DNA from: Cupriavidus basilensis
GTDB taxonomy: Bacteria > Pseudomonadota > Gammaproteobacteria > Burkholderiales > Burkholderiaceae
NCBI RefSeq assembly: GCF_000876015.1
Contig: NZ_BBQM01000014.1
Coordinates: 124,001-188,000, forward strand
Direction: 5' to 3'
DNA length: 64,000 nucleotides
The number at the start of each line of letters is the position of its first letter. The first letter of the stretch is position 1. Shown one piece after another: positions 44,147-54,573 of the stretch. A program made the position numbers and the translations under genes. The notes beneath the pieces are model-generated. The model was not told the DNA's origin. It worked only from the letters and a program-made list of their open reading frames with translations, and searched no databases.

Positions 44147-45409
44147 TCAGCTTTTCTGCGCCGGGGGGCTGAACAGGTAGGGCACCACCGCGGCCGCCAC
44201 CAGCACGCCCGCCGACAGGAAGATGGCGGCGTAGGTGCGCGAGACCGGCCAGCGCGCGGCGTCGCCGAAGCTGGCGATCATGCCGAAGGCCCACGACGCC
44301 AGCGCCGAGCCGAGGAAGACGAAGGTATTGAGCAGGCCCAGGCCGCGCCCGCGCGCCGCCGGCGGGATCAGGCCGCGGCCCTGCGCCATGACCAGCGGGT
44401 GGAGCATGCCGATGGTGGACAGCAGCGCCATCAGGCCCACGCCGGAGGCCACGCTGCTGTCCGGCCACATGGTCAGCAGGATCGCGCCCAGCAGCGAGAA
44501 GCAGGACCAGCCGCCGATGGTGGCCTTGAGCGAGCTGCGCCGCACCAGCACCGGCAGCACGAACGCCGTGGCGAAGCCGGCCAGGCTCAGCAGCGTCAGC
44601 GCCACGCCGCGCGGGCCGGCCTGCAGGCCGTAGACGCTGGCCAGGTAAGGCCCGCTCCAGGCATTGCGGAAGGCGGTGCCGGCGGCCATCGCCACGCACA
44701 TCGGGATCAGCGTCCACAGCGGCGCCAGGCCCAGCAGCCGGGCGCTCTGCAGCAGCATGGCGCGCCACGGCGTGTGGCGTGCCTCGGCATGGCCCTCGTC
44801 GCGCACGCAGCGCCAGACGCCGTAGCAGGCCATCGCCATGCACAGTGCCGCGAACGCCATCGCCACGCGCCAGCCCAGCAGTTGCGAGGCCCAGCCCAGC
44901 GGCGCCGTGGCGCACAGCGCGCCGATCATGCCGGTGGCGTTGGACTTGCTGACCACGCGCGTGTAGTCGCGCTCGGACAACTGCTCGGACGCGAAATGCA
45001 GCAGCCCCATGAAGACCGGCGCGCAGGCCAGGCCGAGCCCGGCCTGCGCCAGCATGGCCACGCCACCGTTGGGCGCCAGCGTAAACAGCAGCGACGACAC
45101 CGCGCCGATGGCCAGCAGCAGCGACGTGGGCCGGCCCACGCCGTAGCGGTCGAAGGCGATGCCGACCGGGATCTGCGCCGCCGCGAAGGCCATGAAGAAA
45201 CTCGACGACAGCGCGCCGAAGCCGGCCGCCGACAGCCGGAAGTCATGCTGGAGTTCCGGCGCCATCACCGCCAGGCAACTGCGGTAGAACTGGCTGAGCG
45301 CGAACGCGAAGGTCAACAGGAGGATGCCGTGCAGCACGCGGTTGGTGGCATCGGGGGCGCTTTGCCGCGCGGGCAGCTGGCCGCCTTGCGCGGCTGGGGA
45401 TGTCTTCAC
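44147..45409 (-). CDS. MFS transporter
   Basis: A 420-residue major facilitator with twelve predicted membrane helices. It begins [20 protein letters not shown] and has the family loop motif [11 protein letters not shown] between helices 2 and 3, and [12 protein letters not shown] in the second half. It resembles NarK/nitrate-sugar-phosphate-like permeases of unknown substrate. GTG start at 45409. It follows the M19 gene's upstream side on the same strand (74-base gap downstream to that gene), so transporter and dipeptidase may form a two-gene unit, for example uptake and cleavage of a dipeptide-like compound. Confidence 0.85.
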   Translation of the reverse strand: MKTSPAAQGGQLPARQSAPDATNRVLHGILLLTFAFALSQFYRSCLAVMAPELQHDFRLSAAGFGALSSSFFMAFAAAQIPVGIAFDRYGVGRPTSLLLAIGAVSSLLFTLAPNGGVAMLAQAGLGLACAPVFMGLLHFASEQLSERDYTRVVSKSNATGMIGALCATAPLGWASQLLGWRVAMAFAALCMAMACYGVWRCVRDEGHAEARHTPWRAMLLQSARLLGLAPLWTLIPMCVAMAAGTAFRNAWSGPYLASVYGLQAGPRGVALTLLSLAGFATAFVLPVLVRRSSLKATIGGWSCFSLLGAILLTMWPDSSVASGVGLMALLSTIGMLHPLVMAQGRGLIPPAARGRGLGLLNTFVFLGSALASWAFGMIASFGDAARWPVSRTYAAIFLSAGVLVAAAVVPYLFSPPAQKS

Positions 45410-45880
45410 GATGGAACCAGGTCTGTGTTCTTCTTATGCGCTGCTTCCCGGAGCACGGGCGCAGGACCGCGACCGCGGGGCGCCGCGGCAGCGGGTCATT
45501 CTACGCTGCCGGCCCGCCGGCCGAGGTGCGCCGCGGTTGGCTTGCGTGGTTCGCCGGCGTCAATCTGTTCGATTATCGGTGCGGATGGATGTCAGGCTTG
45601 TGACCGCGCGGCAGCGTTCCGGCCCGGCCGATGGCCGATGAAAATTCGCCACATCCCGCTCGTGCACACGCGATTCGCCGCCTATTCTCCTATGGCTGTG
45701 CACGTTGTATCGCTGGCCGGCCGCAGCTTGCCGGGCGCCATGAACGCGGAAGTCTGCCCGTCCCGCCAGGGCGGCAGTGCACGGCCAGGGATGCCCGGTG
45801 CCCTGGTCTTGCCGCGCCCGCAGGGGACGGCGCTCCGCGCCTTTTTCCTTCCCGCATCGTTTCTCGCCAAGGAGCATGCA
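45410..45880. other. 471-bp gene-free divergent region
   Basis: It separates the minus-strand MFS gene from the plus-strand hydrolase gene. Open frames cross it but show no start with a ribosome-binding site and no family likeness. I see no convincing promoter hexamer pair or strong repeat; the region presumably holds both promoters. Confidence 0.5.
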
Positions 45881-46885
45881 GTGACTACGCAACAAGAACA
45901 AGACCCCGTGCCGTCGCCAGCGCGCCGCAATGTGCTGGTGGCCGGCGCGTCCGCCGTTGCCGCCGGCACCCTTTCCGCCCTGGCTGCCACGGCGGACGCC
46001 GAGGCAGCCACCAAGCCGGTTCGTGCCGGCGGCCAACACGCCCCCAACCAAGGAAGCCAAGTCATGGATACCATCACCACCAAAGACGGCACTCGCATCT
46101 ACTACAAGGACTGGGGTACCGGCCAGCCCATCGTGTTCCATCACGGCTGGCCGCTCACCGCCGACGACTGGGACGCGCAGATGCTGTTCTTCCTCTCCAA
46201 GGGCTACCGCGTGATCGCGCACGACCGCCGCGGGCACGGCCGTTCCACCCAGACCGCGACCGGCAACGAGATGGACACCTACGCCGCCGACGTGGCCGCG
46301 CTGGCCGCGCACCTCGACCTGCGCAACGCCGTGCACGTGGGCCACTCCACCGGCGGCGGCGAGGTGGCCCGCTACGTGGCGCGCCACGGCGCCGGCCGCG
46401 TGGCCAAGGCGGTGCTGATCGGCGCGGTGCCGCCGGTCATGGTCAAGAGCGCGGCCAATCCGGGCGGGCTGCCGCTCGACGTGTTCGACGGCTTCCGCGC
46501 CCAGCTTGCCGCCAACCGCGCGCAGTTCTACAAGGACGTGCCGATTCCGTTCTACGGCTACAACCGCGAAGGCGCCAAGGTCTCCGAAGGCATCAAGGAG
46601 AACTGGTGGCGCCAGGGCATGATGGGCGGCACCAAGGCCCACTACGACTGCATCAAGGCCTTCTCCGAGACGGACTTCACCGAAGACCTCAAGAAGATCG
46701 ACGTGCCGGTCCTGATCATGCACGGCGACGACGACCAGATCGTGCCAATCGCCGATTCGGCGCTGCTGTCCATCAAGCTGGTGCGCAACGGCACGCTCAA
46801 GGTCTACAAGGGGTATCCGCACGGCATGTGCACCACCCATCCCGACGTCATCAACGAAGACCTGCTCGCCTTCATCAAGCAATGA
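45881..46885 (+). CDS. Tat-exported alpha/beta hydrolase, non-heme chloroperoxidase type
   Basis: A 334-residue alpha/beta-hydrolase close to cofactor-free haloperoxidases and perhydrolases. A twin-arginine type leader ([20 protein letters not shown]) implies folded export. The catalytic triad can be read as the serine of [10 protein letters not shown], the aspartate of [11 protein letters not shown] and the histidine of [11 protein letters not shown]. Family stretches include [17 protein letters not shown] and [11 protein letters not shown]. The GTG at 45881 is supported by AAGGAG six bases upstream; the ATG at 46064 before [13 protein letters not shown] would give the leaderless enzyme. Physiological substrate unknown (esterase or peracid-forming activity is typical). 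Confidence 0.88.
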   Translation: MTTQQEQDPVPSPARRNVLVAGASAVAAGTLSALAATADAEAATKPVRAGGQHAPNQGSQVMDTITTKDGTRIYYKDWGTGQPIVFHHGWPLTADDWDAQMLFFLSKGYRVIAHDRRGHGRSTQTATGNEMDTYAADVAALAAHLDLRNAVHVGHSTGGGEVARYVARHGAGRVAKAVLIGAVPPVMVKSAANPGGLPLDVFDGFRAQLAANRAQFYKDVPIPFYGYNREGAKVSEGIKENWWRQGMMGGTKAHYDCIKAFSETDFTEDLKKIDVPVLIMHGDDDQIVPIADSALLSIKLVRNGTLKVYKGYPHGMCTTHPDVINEDLLAFIKQ

Positions 46886-46894
46886 CCGCGCGGT

Positions 46895-46913
46895 AGCCGG
46901 CCCAAAGCCGGCT
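46895..46913 (+). terminator. Stem-loop terminator after the hydrolase gene
   Basis: AGCCGGC (46895-46901), loop CCAAA, GCCGGCT (46907-46913), followed by GCGGTTTGTCGGTCTTT. The stem is good and the T-run is broken, so it is a moderate intrinsic terminator ten bases after the stop codon. Confidence 0.6.
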
Positions 46914-46935
46914 GCGGTTTGTCGGTCTTTCCCTT

Positions 46936-46973
46936 GCCGTGCCGCCCGCGGTTCCCGCCGCGGGCGGCACGGC
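46936..46973. repeat. Perfect 16-bp GC-rich hairpin
   Basis: GCCGTGCCGCCCGCGG (46936-46951), loop TTCCCG, perfect complement at 46958-46973. It follows the terminator of the hydrolase gene by 22 bases. With no T-tract it is either a second, factor-assisted terminator or an extragenic palindrome. Confidence 0.7.
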
Positions 46974-47244
46974 GCCTGTGCGTCCCAAGGCCGCCGGCGG
47001 GATGCGCGCCTGCCGCTCTTGCCGGCCAGGCGGCGCTTCCCGCACGGAAGGCACCGCATTCTTTATGCCTTTGAAGGCAATTCTCCGAAATAAGTGAATC
47101 AGAATGCACTGGAAGTGATGTGCAACCGTCCTCATCTGTGCATCAAATGAGAGTGATTGGCATTTACAATTGGCGGCAGCGTGCGGCATTGCCCAGAATG
47201 AGTCATCAGGCGCGCGAGCCGGCCCCGCCGGCGCGCCAACCACC

Positions 47245-48600
47245 ATGCCAGAGCCAATCATGCCTCCCAGCCCAGACCAGCTTGCCCTTCCCGCCGCGTC
47301 CGCGGACGCTCGGCTTGCCCCGCAGCTGCCGCGGCGGGCCGCCTTTCTCGGCGCCGGCGCGCTGGTGGCGGTCGGCTACATGGACCCGGGCAACTGGGCC
47401 ACCGCCATTTCCGCCGGCGCCAGGTACGGCTACGGCCTGCTCGCGGTGGTGGCCGCCGCCAGCGTGGTGGCCATGCTGCTGCAATGGATCGCCGCGCGCA
47501 TCGGCGTGGTCACGGGGCGCGACCTCGCGCAGCTCAGCCGCGAGCGCTTCGGCCGGCGCACCGTGATCGGCCTGTGGCTCGCCAGCGAGATCGCCATCAT
47601 CGCCTGCGACGTGGCCGAAGTGGTCGGCACCGCCGTGGCGCTGCAACTGCTGCTGCACGTGAACCTGTGGGTCGGCGTGCTGCTCTCCGCCGTCGGCACT
47701 ATCGCCATGCTGGCCGTGCAGCGCCAGGGCCGGCGCACGCTCGAAGCGCTGGTGGCCGGGCTGATCCTGCTGGTGGCGCTGTGCTTCGTCGCCCAGCTGG
47801 CGATGGCGCAGCCCGACTGGGCCGCGGCGGCCGGCGGCTTCGCGCCTTCGGCGCAACTGGTGCGCGACGCCGGCATGCTGTGGCTGGCCGCCGGCATCGT
47901 CGGCGCCACCGTGATGCCGCACAACCTCTACCTGCACTCCGCGCTGGTCAGCAAGTTCGCGCCGCGGTCGCAAGCCGGCCAGCCGGCGGCAACGCGCGCG
48001 CCCCGGGCCGCGGACGCGCCCGCCGTGGCGGCGGCGCTGCGCGGCGTCAACCTCGACACCATCGGCTCGCTGACCTTCGCCTTCCTCGTCAACGCCGCGC
48101 TGCTGATCCTGGCCGCCGCCGCGTTCCACGCCAGCGGCATGACCGAAGTCAGCGACCTCGCCGACGCGCACCGCCTGCTGGATCCGCTGCTCCACTCGCA
48201 ATGGGCCAGCCTGCTGTTCGCCGGCGCCTTGCTGGCCTGCGGCCTGAACTCCACGCTCACCGGCACGCTGGCCGGGCAAGCGGTGATGGAAGGCTTCCTC
48301 AACCTGCGCATCTCGCAGACCCGGCGCGCGCTGCTCACGCGCGGACTGGCCATCGTGCCGGCGCTGGCGGCGGTGGGGGTGTTCGGGCAGCACGGCTCGG
48401 CCGAACTGCTGGTGGCCAGCCAGGTGGTGCTCAGCCTGAGCCTGCCGCTGGCGGTGGTGCCGCTGATCCTGTTCGCGTCCAACCGGGAACTGATGGGCGC
48501 GTGGCGCGTGCGCGGCGTGCCGCTGGTGTTGGCCTGGGTTAGTGCGGGGGTTATTCTTTTTCTTAATGGGGCGTTGCTTTGGCAGGGGGTAATTGGTTAA
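47245..48600 (+). CDS. mntH: NRAMP-family divalent metal transporter
   Basis: A 451-residue NRAMP transporter that imports Mn(II) (and possibly Fe(II)) with protons. The metal site motifs are present: DPGNWAT with D47 and N50 in helix 1 and MPHNLYLHS with M224 and H226 in helix 6. Eleven membrane helices fit the family. The N-terminal 30 residues are a Pro/Ala-rich tail of no known role. Start choice: ATG 47245 or the in-frame ATG 47260. Transcription is presumably metal- or oxidant-controlled, but no certain operator is recognised. The downstream side is a large palindromic repeat. Confidence 0.92.
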   Translation: MPEPIMPPSPDQLALPAASADARLAPQLPRRAAFLGAGALVAVGYMDPGNWATAISAGARYGYGLLAVVAAASVVAMLLQWIAARIGVVTGRDLAQLSRERFGRRTVIGLWLASEIAIIACDVAEVVGTAVALQLLLHVNLWVGVLLSAVGTIAMLAVQRQGRRTLEALVAGLILLVALCFVAQLAMAQPDWAAAAGGFAPSAQLVRDAGMLWLAAGIVGATVMPHNLYLHSALVSKFAPRSQAGQPAATRAPRAADAPAVAAALRGVNLDTIGSLTFAFLVNAALLILAAAAFHASGMTEVSDLADAHRLLDPLLHSQWASLLFAGALLACGLNSTLTGTLAGQAVMEGFLNLRISQTRRALLTRGLAIVPALAAVGVFGQHGSAELLVASQVVLSLSLPLAVVPLILFASNRELMGAWRVRGVPLVLAWVSAGVILFLNGALLWQGVIG

Positions 48601-48635
48601 TTTTTTTATTGATTTTAAATTCCTTAGACTCTTAA

Positions 48636-49443
48636 AGTCAAAGGATTAACTTCAAAGTCAACGGCTTAAAGTCAACATCAAATTCAAAGGCTTTCGCTCC
48701 TCCGGAGCGACTTACTTTCTTTTGTCCGAAAAGAAAGTAAGCCAAGAAAGCGGACTGCCTGGCCGGCAGGGGCAGAGCCGAACAGGGTTGCTGGCTGTTG
48801 GTGGTTTCGTGGTGGGGTTCGTGGTTCTGCTGGGATTCTGCCGGTACCGGTTCTAGCGGCCACGTTCTCTCGGGTGGTGTTCGATTCGTGGTGGCGCTGC
48901 ATGATGGCATAGACCCAGGCCCTTCGGGCTGCTGCCGCGACCGGGGCAAATGCACACGGCAGAGGGACGGTGCTGGTTTCGTGGTGGGCGCGGTGGCCCC
49001 CATTTGATCTCAGTGCCAAACGGTTTTGACTTGAGAGGTAATCCGGGTCAAAGCAACCCAACACACTCGCGCGGGGTCCACCACGCCCACCACGAAAACA
49101 TGAGGGTGCTATGTCGTGGCCGCCCGAGTCGGTAACGGCAGATGGTCGAACCAGCAGTGCGCTCGCCATCATAGGTCCGACCCCGAAACCCATACCGCCA
49201 GCCAGATCGTGGCCAGCCGAACCGGTAACGGCAGGATGCCAGCAGAACCACAGGCCCCACCACGAAACCAATAACCCTCGAAATCCCAACGTTTCTGCCC
49301 CTGCCGGCAAGGCAGCCCGCTTTCTTTGCCTACTTTCTTTTCGGGGAAAAGAAAGTAGGTCGCTCCGGGGGAGCGAAAGCCTTTGACTTTGACGTTCAGC
49401 CGTTGACGTTCAGAAGTTGACTTTGACGTTCAGCAGTTGACGT
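48636..49443. repeat. Large nested palindromic repeat element
   Basis: A long imperfect inverted repeat fills the space between two convergent genes. Arms 48682-48780 and 49290-49388 pair without gaps with roughly a dozen mismatches in 99 positions (hand count). Pairing resumes inward to about 48873 and 49196. Each outer arm carries smaller hairpins: CTTACTTTCTTTT/AAAAGAAAGTAAG at 48711-48741, its counterpart at 49329-49359, and CGCTCC/GGAGCG pairs beside them. GTTTCGTGGTGGG recurs near 48803 and 48976 and, inverted, near 49085 and 49255. TTGACGTTCAG is repeated at 49389, 49403 and 49423. Short frames inside show no protein family. Probably one copy of a dispersed extragenic element. Confidence 0.8.
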
Positions 49444-49531
49444 CAAATCCAAGCTTCCAAAGCTTCCGAATCTTCGAAATCAGCGCAAATCCAGGCAGAC
49501 TAGCCCAATCCAGAAACCCAGGCGCAAGCGG

Positions 49532-50710
49532 TCAGCCCGCGCCGGCCACGTCCATCAAGCGTGCTTCCCGCGCCCGCAGCACCAGCGCCGCCGCCAACCC
49601 GACCGCGCACATCGCCGCCGTAAGCAGGAACGCCCGTCCGCCCACGCTGGCGAACAGGAAGCTGCCCGCGAACACGCAGGCCGCCGTCAGCAGGCCGGTG
49701 CAGGCGGCGTAGAGTCCCGTGCCGCTGGAGAGCACCTGCGCGGGCACGCGCGTGCGCACGTACTGCGCCGCGCCAAGCTGCGTGAAGCCGAGCGTGGCGC
49801 CTTGCAGCAGTTGCGCGAGCATGGCCACGCCGGGGGTCTGCGCCAGGCCGGTCAGCGACCAGCGCAGCACGCCCGCCGCGCAGGCCAGCGCGATCAGCGC
49901 CGGCGGCGAGATGCGCGCGGCCAGCAGCGAGCCGCAGGTGAACGCCGTGATCTCGGCCAGCACGCCGAGCGCCCACAGGTAGCCGATGGTCGAGGCGGAA
50001 AACCCCACGCTTTTCCAGTACAGCGCGCTGTAGCTGTAGAAGAAGCCGTGGCAGGCCTGCGAGACCGCCGCGCTGGCCAGGAACAGCGAAAAGCCGGGCA
50101 CTTGCAGCACCTGCAGCAGCGGTCCCTTGACCGTGTGGCGCACGGCGATGTCGTCATTGGGCAGCATCAGCGCCAGGATGCCCTGCCCGAGATAGGTCAC
50201 AAGGAAGGCGATCGCGATCACTTCGGTGCCGGCGCGGTCCACCAGCCAGCCCAGCGCCACCGACACCGCCACCACCGACATCGAGCCCGCGCTGCGCAGC
50301 CGGCCGAAATCGAGGCCGTAGCGCGGCACGCCGGCCAGCGCCATCGATTCGCTCAACGGAATCAGGCTGGCCGAGAAGGCTTTGGTGGCGAGGAACACCA
50401 GCAGCACGCCGACGAAGCCCTCGGCGCTGAACAGCAGCCCGGCGCTGAGCACGGAGCCGCCCACCAGCGCCAGCAGGATGGCCTTGCGGCTGCGGTACTG
50501 GTCGGCGATGGCGCCTACCGCCGGATTGACCAGCACCGCCAGCGCGGCGCCGAGCGCCATCACCAGCCCGGTCTGCCGGTCGTCCAGGCCCTGCGCGCGG
50601 ATCCACAGCGGGAAAAAGCTGATGGTGATGGCGACCGGCGCGTACAGCGCGATGTAGTACAGATAGAACGCGGCGACGGGGTGGCGGATGCTGGCGGCTT
50701 GGGTGGTCAC
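49532..50710 (-). CDS. MFS transporter, PPP/HcaT-like type
   Basis: A 392-residue major facilitator of the MFS_1-like group that includes the phenylpropionate permease HcaT. Twelve membrane helices are visible; the start HPVAAFYLYYIALYAPVAIT and the DDRQTGLVMALGAAL and ADQYRSRKAILLAL stretches fit that branch. The GTG start at 50710 lacks a Shine-Dalgarno sequence; instead a (CAA)n run lies 20-40 bases upstream. Substrate unknown; aromatic acids or sugars are possible. It converges with the large palindrome and mntH. Confidence 0.82.
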   Translation of the reverse strand: MTTQAASIRHPVAAFYLYYIALYAPVAITISFFPLWIRAQGLDDRQTGLVMALGAALAVLVNPAVGAIADQYRSRKAILLALVGGSVLSAGLLFSAEGFVGVLLVFLATKAFSASLIPLSESMALAGVPRYGLDFGRLRSAGSMSVVAVSVALGWLVDRAGTEVIAIAFLVTYLGQGILALMLPNDDIAVRHTVKGPLLQVLQVPGFSLFLASAAVSQACHGFFYSYSALYWKSVGFSASTIGYLWALGVLAEITAFTCGSLLAARISPPALIALACAAGVLRWSLTGLAQTPGVAMLAQLLQGATLGFTQLGAAQYVRTRVPAQVLSSGTGLYAACTGLLTAACVFAGSFLFASVGGRAFLLTAAMCAVGLAAALVLRAREARLMDVAGAG

Positions 50711-50794
50711 GGATGGTTGGCGGATCGGTGCTTGTTGTTGTTGTTGTTTGGCGGCGCGGCCAGCATGGCCGGTCGCGCCGCTACCGGCAGCGGG

Positions 50795-51331
50795 TCAGGC
50801 GCGCGACCAGCCCAGTTCCACGAAGACCCGGCACAGCGCTTCCATGCCGGCGGCGTCCTCGTTGTCGAAGCGGCCCGCGACCGGGCTGTCCACGTCCCAC
50901 ACGCCGATCAGCGTGCCGTCGGCGGCAACCAGCGGCACCACGATTTCCGATTGCGAGGCGGCGTCGCAGGCGATATGTCCGGCAAACGCATGCACGTCCG
51001 GCACGATCTGGGTGGCGCGGGTCTGCGCGGCGGTGCCGCACACGCCCCGGCCCAGCGCGATGCGCACGCAGGCCGGCTTGCCCTGGAACGGCCCGACCAC
51101 CAGTTCCCGGCCGTCATGGAAATAGAAGCCCGCCCAGTTCAGGTCTTGCAGCGAGTGATAGACCAGCGCCGAGAAATTCGCGGCATTGGCGATGCGGTCG
51201 GTCTCGTCGGCCAGCAGTGCGCGGGCCTGCGCCACCAGTTCCTGGTATTGCGCGGACTTGGATTGCGGGGTGGCGTCGGTGGGGAGGTGGAACATGGCGG
51301 CTGGAATGAGAGCGGAAAAAGGCTGCGCCAT
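50795..51331 (-). CDS. msrC: Free methionine-(R)-sulfoxide reductase (GAF domain)
   Basis: A 178-residue single-GAF-domain enzyme that reduces free methionine-R-sulfoxide in the cytoplasm. The three cysteines of the fRMsr active site are all present: GKPACVRI, GRGVCGTAAQ and GHIACDAAS. Flanking signatures NWAGFYF, VVGPFQGK, VPDVHAFAGH and GVWDVDSP complete the family pattern. ATG 51331 is used; ATG 51295 before FHLPTDAT would give 166 residues, nearer the E. coli length. It adds cytoplasmic repair to the periplasmic MsrA/MsrB set encoded 4 kb to the right. Confidence 0.93.
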   Translation of the reverse strand: MAQPFSALIPAAMFHLPTDATPQSKSAQYQELVAQARALLADETDRIANAANFSALVYHSLQDLNWAGFYFHDGRELVVGPFQGKPACVRIALGRGVCGTAAQTRATQIVPDVHAFAGHIACDAASQSEIVVPLVAADGTLIGVWDVDSPVAGRFDNEDAAGMEALCRVFVELGWSRA

Positions 51332-51434
51332 TGTCTCATTCCCGCGTTCCGGGCGGTGTTCCGAAGTGCAATATGGCGGTGTCGGGCGGGCGGTCGCGCG
51401 GTCCGGCTCGCGGCCGTGGGCGAGGAGCAGCCGG

Positions 51435-51806
51435 TCAGCCAATATCCTGGCGAAGAGACTGGCGCGATATTTCCACTTGCCGGCGCAGCCCGGGAAGGTC
51501 GTTCTGGAGGGTTTTCCACACAATTTCCAGATCGACCGCGAAATAGCCGTGCGCCACCGCATTGCGCATCTGATAGGCGAAGGCCAGCGGCAACTCAGGG
51601 TGCGCCGCCGCGAATTCCGGATAGTGGTCCTCGATGTTGTGGCTCGCTTCTCCGATGATCTCGATGTTGCGGACTACCGCGTCCTGCGCCATTTCGTTCG
51701 CAAGGAACGCCATCTCGTCCATCCCCTTCGTGTAGCGGGCAATCCGGTCGATGGCTTGCAGAACGTGCTCCAGATAATCGGCCAGCCGTTGCTTGTCCCG
51801 GCTCAT
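51435..51806 (-). CDS. hepT: HepT-like HEPN ribonuclease toxin
   Basis: A 123-residue HEPN-domain (DUF86) toxin. The catalytic RX4HXY motif is intact as R81, H86 and Y88 in MRNAVAHGYF. The helical preceding part (YLEHVLQAIDRIARYTKGMD, NIEIIGEASHNIED) is typical. Its ATG overlaps the stop of the upstream mntA gene by four bases (ATGA). In studied pairs the toxin is an RNase neutralised by AMPylation of the tyrosine by MntA. Confidence 0.92.
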   Translation of the reverse strand: MSRDKQRLADYLEHVLQAIDRIARYTKGMDEMAFLANEMAQDAVVRNIEIIGEASHNIEDHYPEFAAAHPELPLAFAYQMRNAVAHGYFAVDLEIVWKTLQNDLPGLRRQVEISRQSLRQDIG

Positions 51807-52093
51807 ACCGGCACCGCTTCGGCAAGCACGATGTCCCGGAATTTCTCGGGCAGCGCCTTCGGCGTCAGCACGTCGACGGGCACGCCGAGCAGTTGAAGCA
51901 ATTCATGCCTGATGGCGCCGATATCGAACAGTGTCGTCTCCGGTGTCGGGTCGACCAGGATATCGAGGTCGCTGCCTTCCGCATCTTCGCCGCGGACGAC
52001 CGAACCAAAGACGCGTGCATTGCGGGCCCGGTGGGATTCCACCACGCGCCGGATCGCCTCGCGGTGGGAGGCAAGTGCCTGAGAGGGTTTCAT
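51803..52093 (-). CDS. mntA: MntA-like minimal nucleotidyltransferase antitoxin
   Basis: A 96-residue minimal nucleotidyltransferase. The GSX10DXD active-site motif is exact: G30-S31, ten residues, then D42-L-D44 in FGSVVRGEDAEGSDLDILVD. It is expected to AMPylate the neighbouring HepT toxin and so act as antitoxin. ATG 52093 is used; ATG 52102 would add three residues. It shares orientation with the LysR gene upstream (94-base gap). Confidence 0.92.
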   Translation of the reverse strand: MKPSQALASHREAIRRVVESHRARNARVFGSVVRGEDAEGSDLDILVDPTPETTLFDIGAIRHELLQLLGVPVDVLTPKALPEKFRDIVLAEAVPV

Positions 52094-52187
52094 GGCTTGC
52101 AGACCTGTTTTCCAGAGTGGACCCGCTTCGCGGGTGCGCCAGCACACGGTGACTATCATATAGCGAACCGGCGCGCGGCTCGAAGCC

Positions 52188-53063
52188 TCATGATCCGCCT
52201 TCCTCCCCCTCTGCCCCCAACGTCCCCCGCAGCCACCCGATGAACACATCCATGTCCCGCGGCAGTTCGCGCGCGGCGGGCACCGCCATCAGCCCGCCCG
52301 CGAAGCGCACGAAGCCGTGCGGCGCGACGAGCTGGCCGTCGCGCAGTTCCTTGTGGATCAGGCGTTGCTCGACCAGCGCCACGCCGGCGCCGGCGAGCGC
52401 GGCTTCGATGCACAGGTGGGTGTGCGGGAAGGTGAGCTCGCCGCCGTGCGCGATGGACTTGCCGGACAACCGCTGCCACTGGTCCCAGGCGCTGGAGGTG
52501 AAGTCGTGGGCGATGCGCACGGCGGCGCGCAGCGGGGTCTTGTACGCCGGCGCGCGCACCGGGCCGAAGGTGGCCGGCGCGAGGTAGAGCGCGCGCCGGC
52601 GGTCGGCCTCGGCGTAGGCGCTGAGGTCCCAGGCGATGACCACGTCGGCGCCTTCGGTGCGCATCTCGCGCGCGGAGGTCATGGACAGGCGGATGCGGAT
52701 GTCGGGCCGCAGCCGGTAGAAGTCCACCAGGTGCGGCACCAGCCAGCGCATGGCGAAGGTGGCGCTGCAGGCCACGTGCAGGCTGGGGCCGCGCGCCTGG
52801 TCGAGCAGGCGGCCGTAGCCCTGCTCGAGCTGGTCGAACACGGCGCGCACCACGTCGTACATGGCCTGGCCGCGCGCGTTCAGGCGCACGCCGGTGCCGT
52901 CCTTGTCGAACAGCGTGGTGCCGGCGTGTTCCTGCAACTGGCGCAACTGGCGGCTGACGGCGCCGTGCGTGCGGCACAGCTCCTCGGCCGCGCGGGTGAT
53001 GGAGCCGGTGCGCGCGGTGGCCTCGAAGGCGCGCAGCGTGGACATCGGGGGCAGGGTCCGCAT
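52188..53063 (-). CDS. LysR-type regulator, GcvA-like
   Basis: A 291-residue LysR-type regulator of the GcvA/AmpR branch, recognisable from MRTLPPMSTLRAFEATARTG, the HTH core THGAVSRQLRQLQEHAGTTL and the wing FDKDGTGVRLNARG. The effector domain follows from about residue 90. It is divergent from the enolase gene, whose ATG is 202 bases away. By the usual LysR arrangement it probably controls that gene. Effector unknown. ATG 53063 is used; a TTG at 53078 is less likely. Confidence 0.9.
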   Translation of the reverse strand: MRTLPPMSTLRAFEATARTGSITRAAEELCRTHGAVSRQLRQLQEHAGTTLFDKDGTGVRLNARGQAMYDVVRAVFDQLEQGYGRLLDQARGPSLHVACSATFAMRWLVPHLVDFYRLRPDIRIRLSMTSAREMRTEGADVVIAWDLSAYAEADRRRALYLAPATFGPVRAPAYKTPLRAAVRIAHDFTSSAWDQWQRLSGKSIAHGGELTFPHTHLCIEAALAGAGVALVEQRLIHKELRDGQLVAPHGFVRFAGGLMAVPAARELPRDMDVFIGWLRGTLGAEGEEGGS

Positions 53064-53103
53064 GGCGTGAATATGCAAAAAACTGACGAATTGGGAAGAA
53101 TAA

Positions 53104-54549
<1,446 letters not shown>

Positions 54550-54573
54550 AGGCGGCGCGCACCGGCCAGCGCG

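Larger units (their letters stand above)
46886..47244. other. 359-bp gene-free region upstream of mntH
   Basis: It contains two hairpins after the hydrolase gene (listed separately), a TACAAT -10-like hexamer at 47165-47170 without a clear -35, and an imperfect palindrome TGATGTGCA (47116-47124) / TGTGCATCA (47137-47145) that could be an operator. The right half (47050-47175) is AT-richer than average, as expected for a promoter. Confidence 0.5.

Noticed and set aside
43970..45880. Extension of the hydrolase frame far upstream of its GTG start
   Set aside because: The open frame continues by chance through GC-rich DNA; the start at 45881 has a clear ribosome-binding site and Tat leader.
48638..49386. 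Open frames of 60-208 codons inside the large palindrome
   Set aside because: They follow the inverted repeat symmetry, lack ribosome-binding sites and have no family likeness; typical over-predicted frames of repeat elements.
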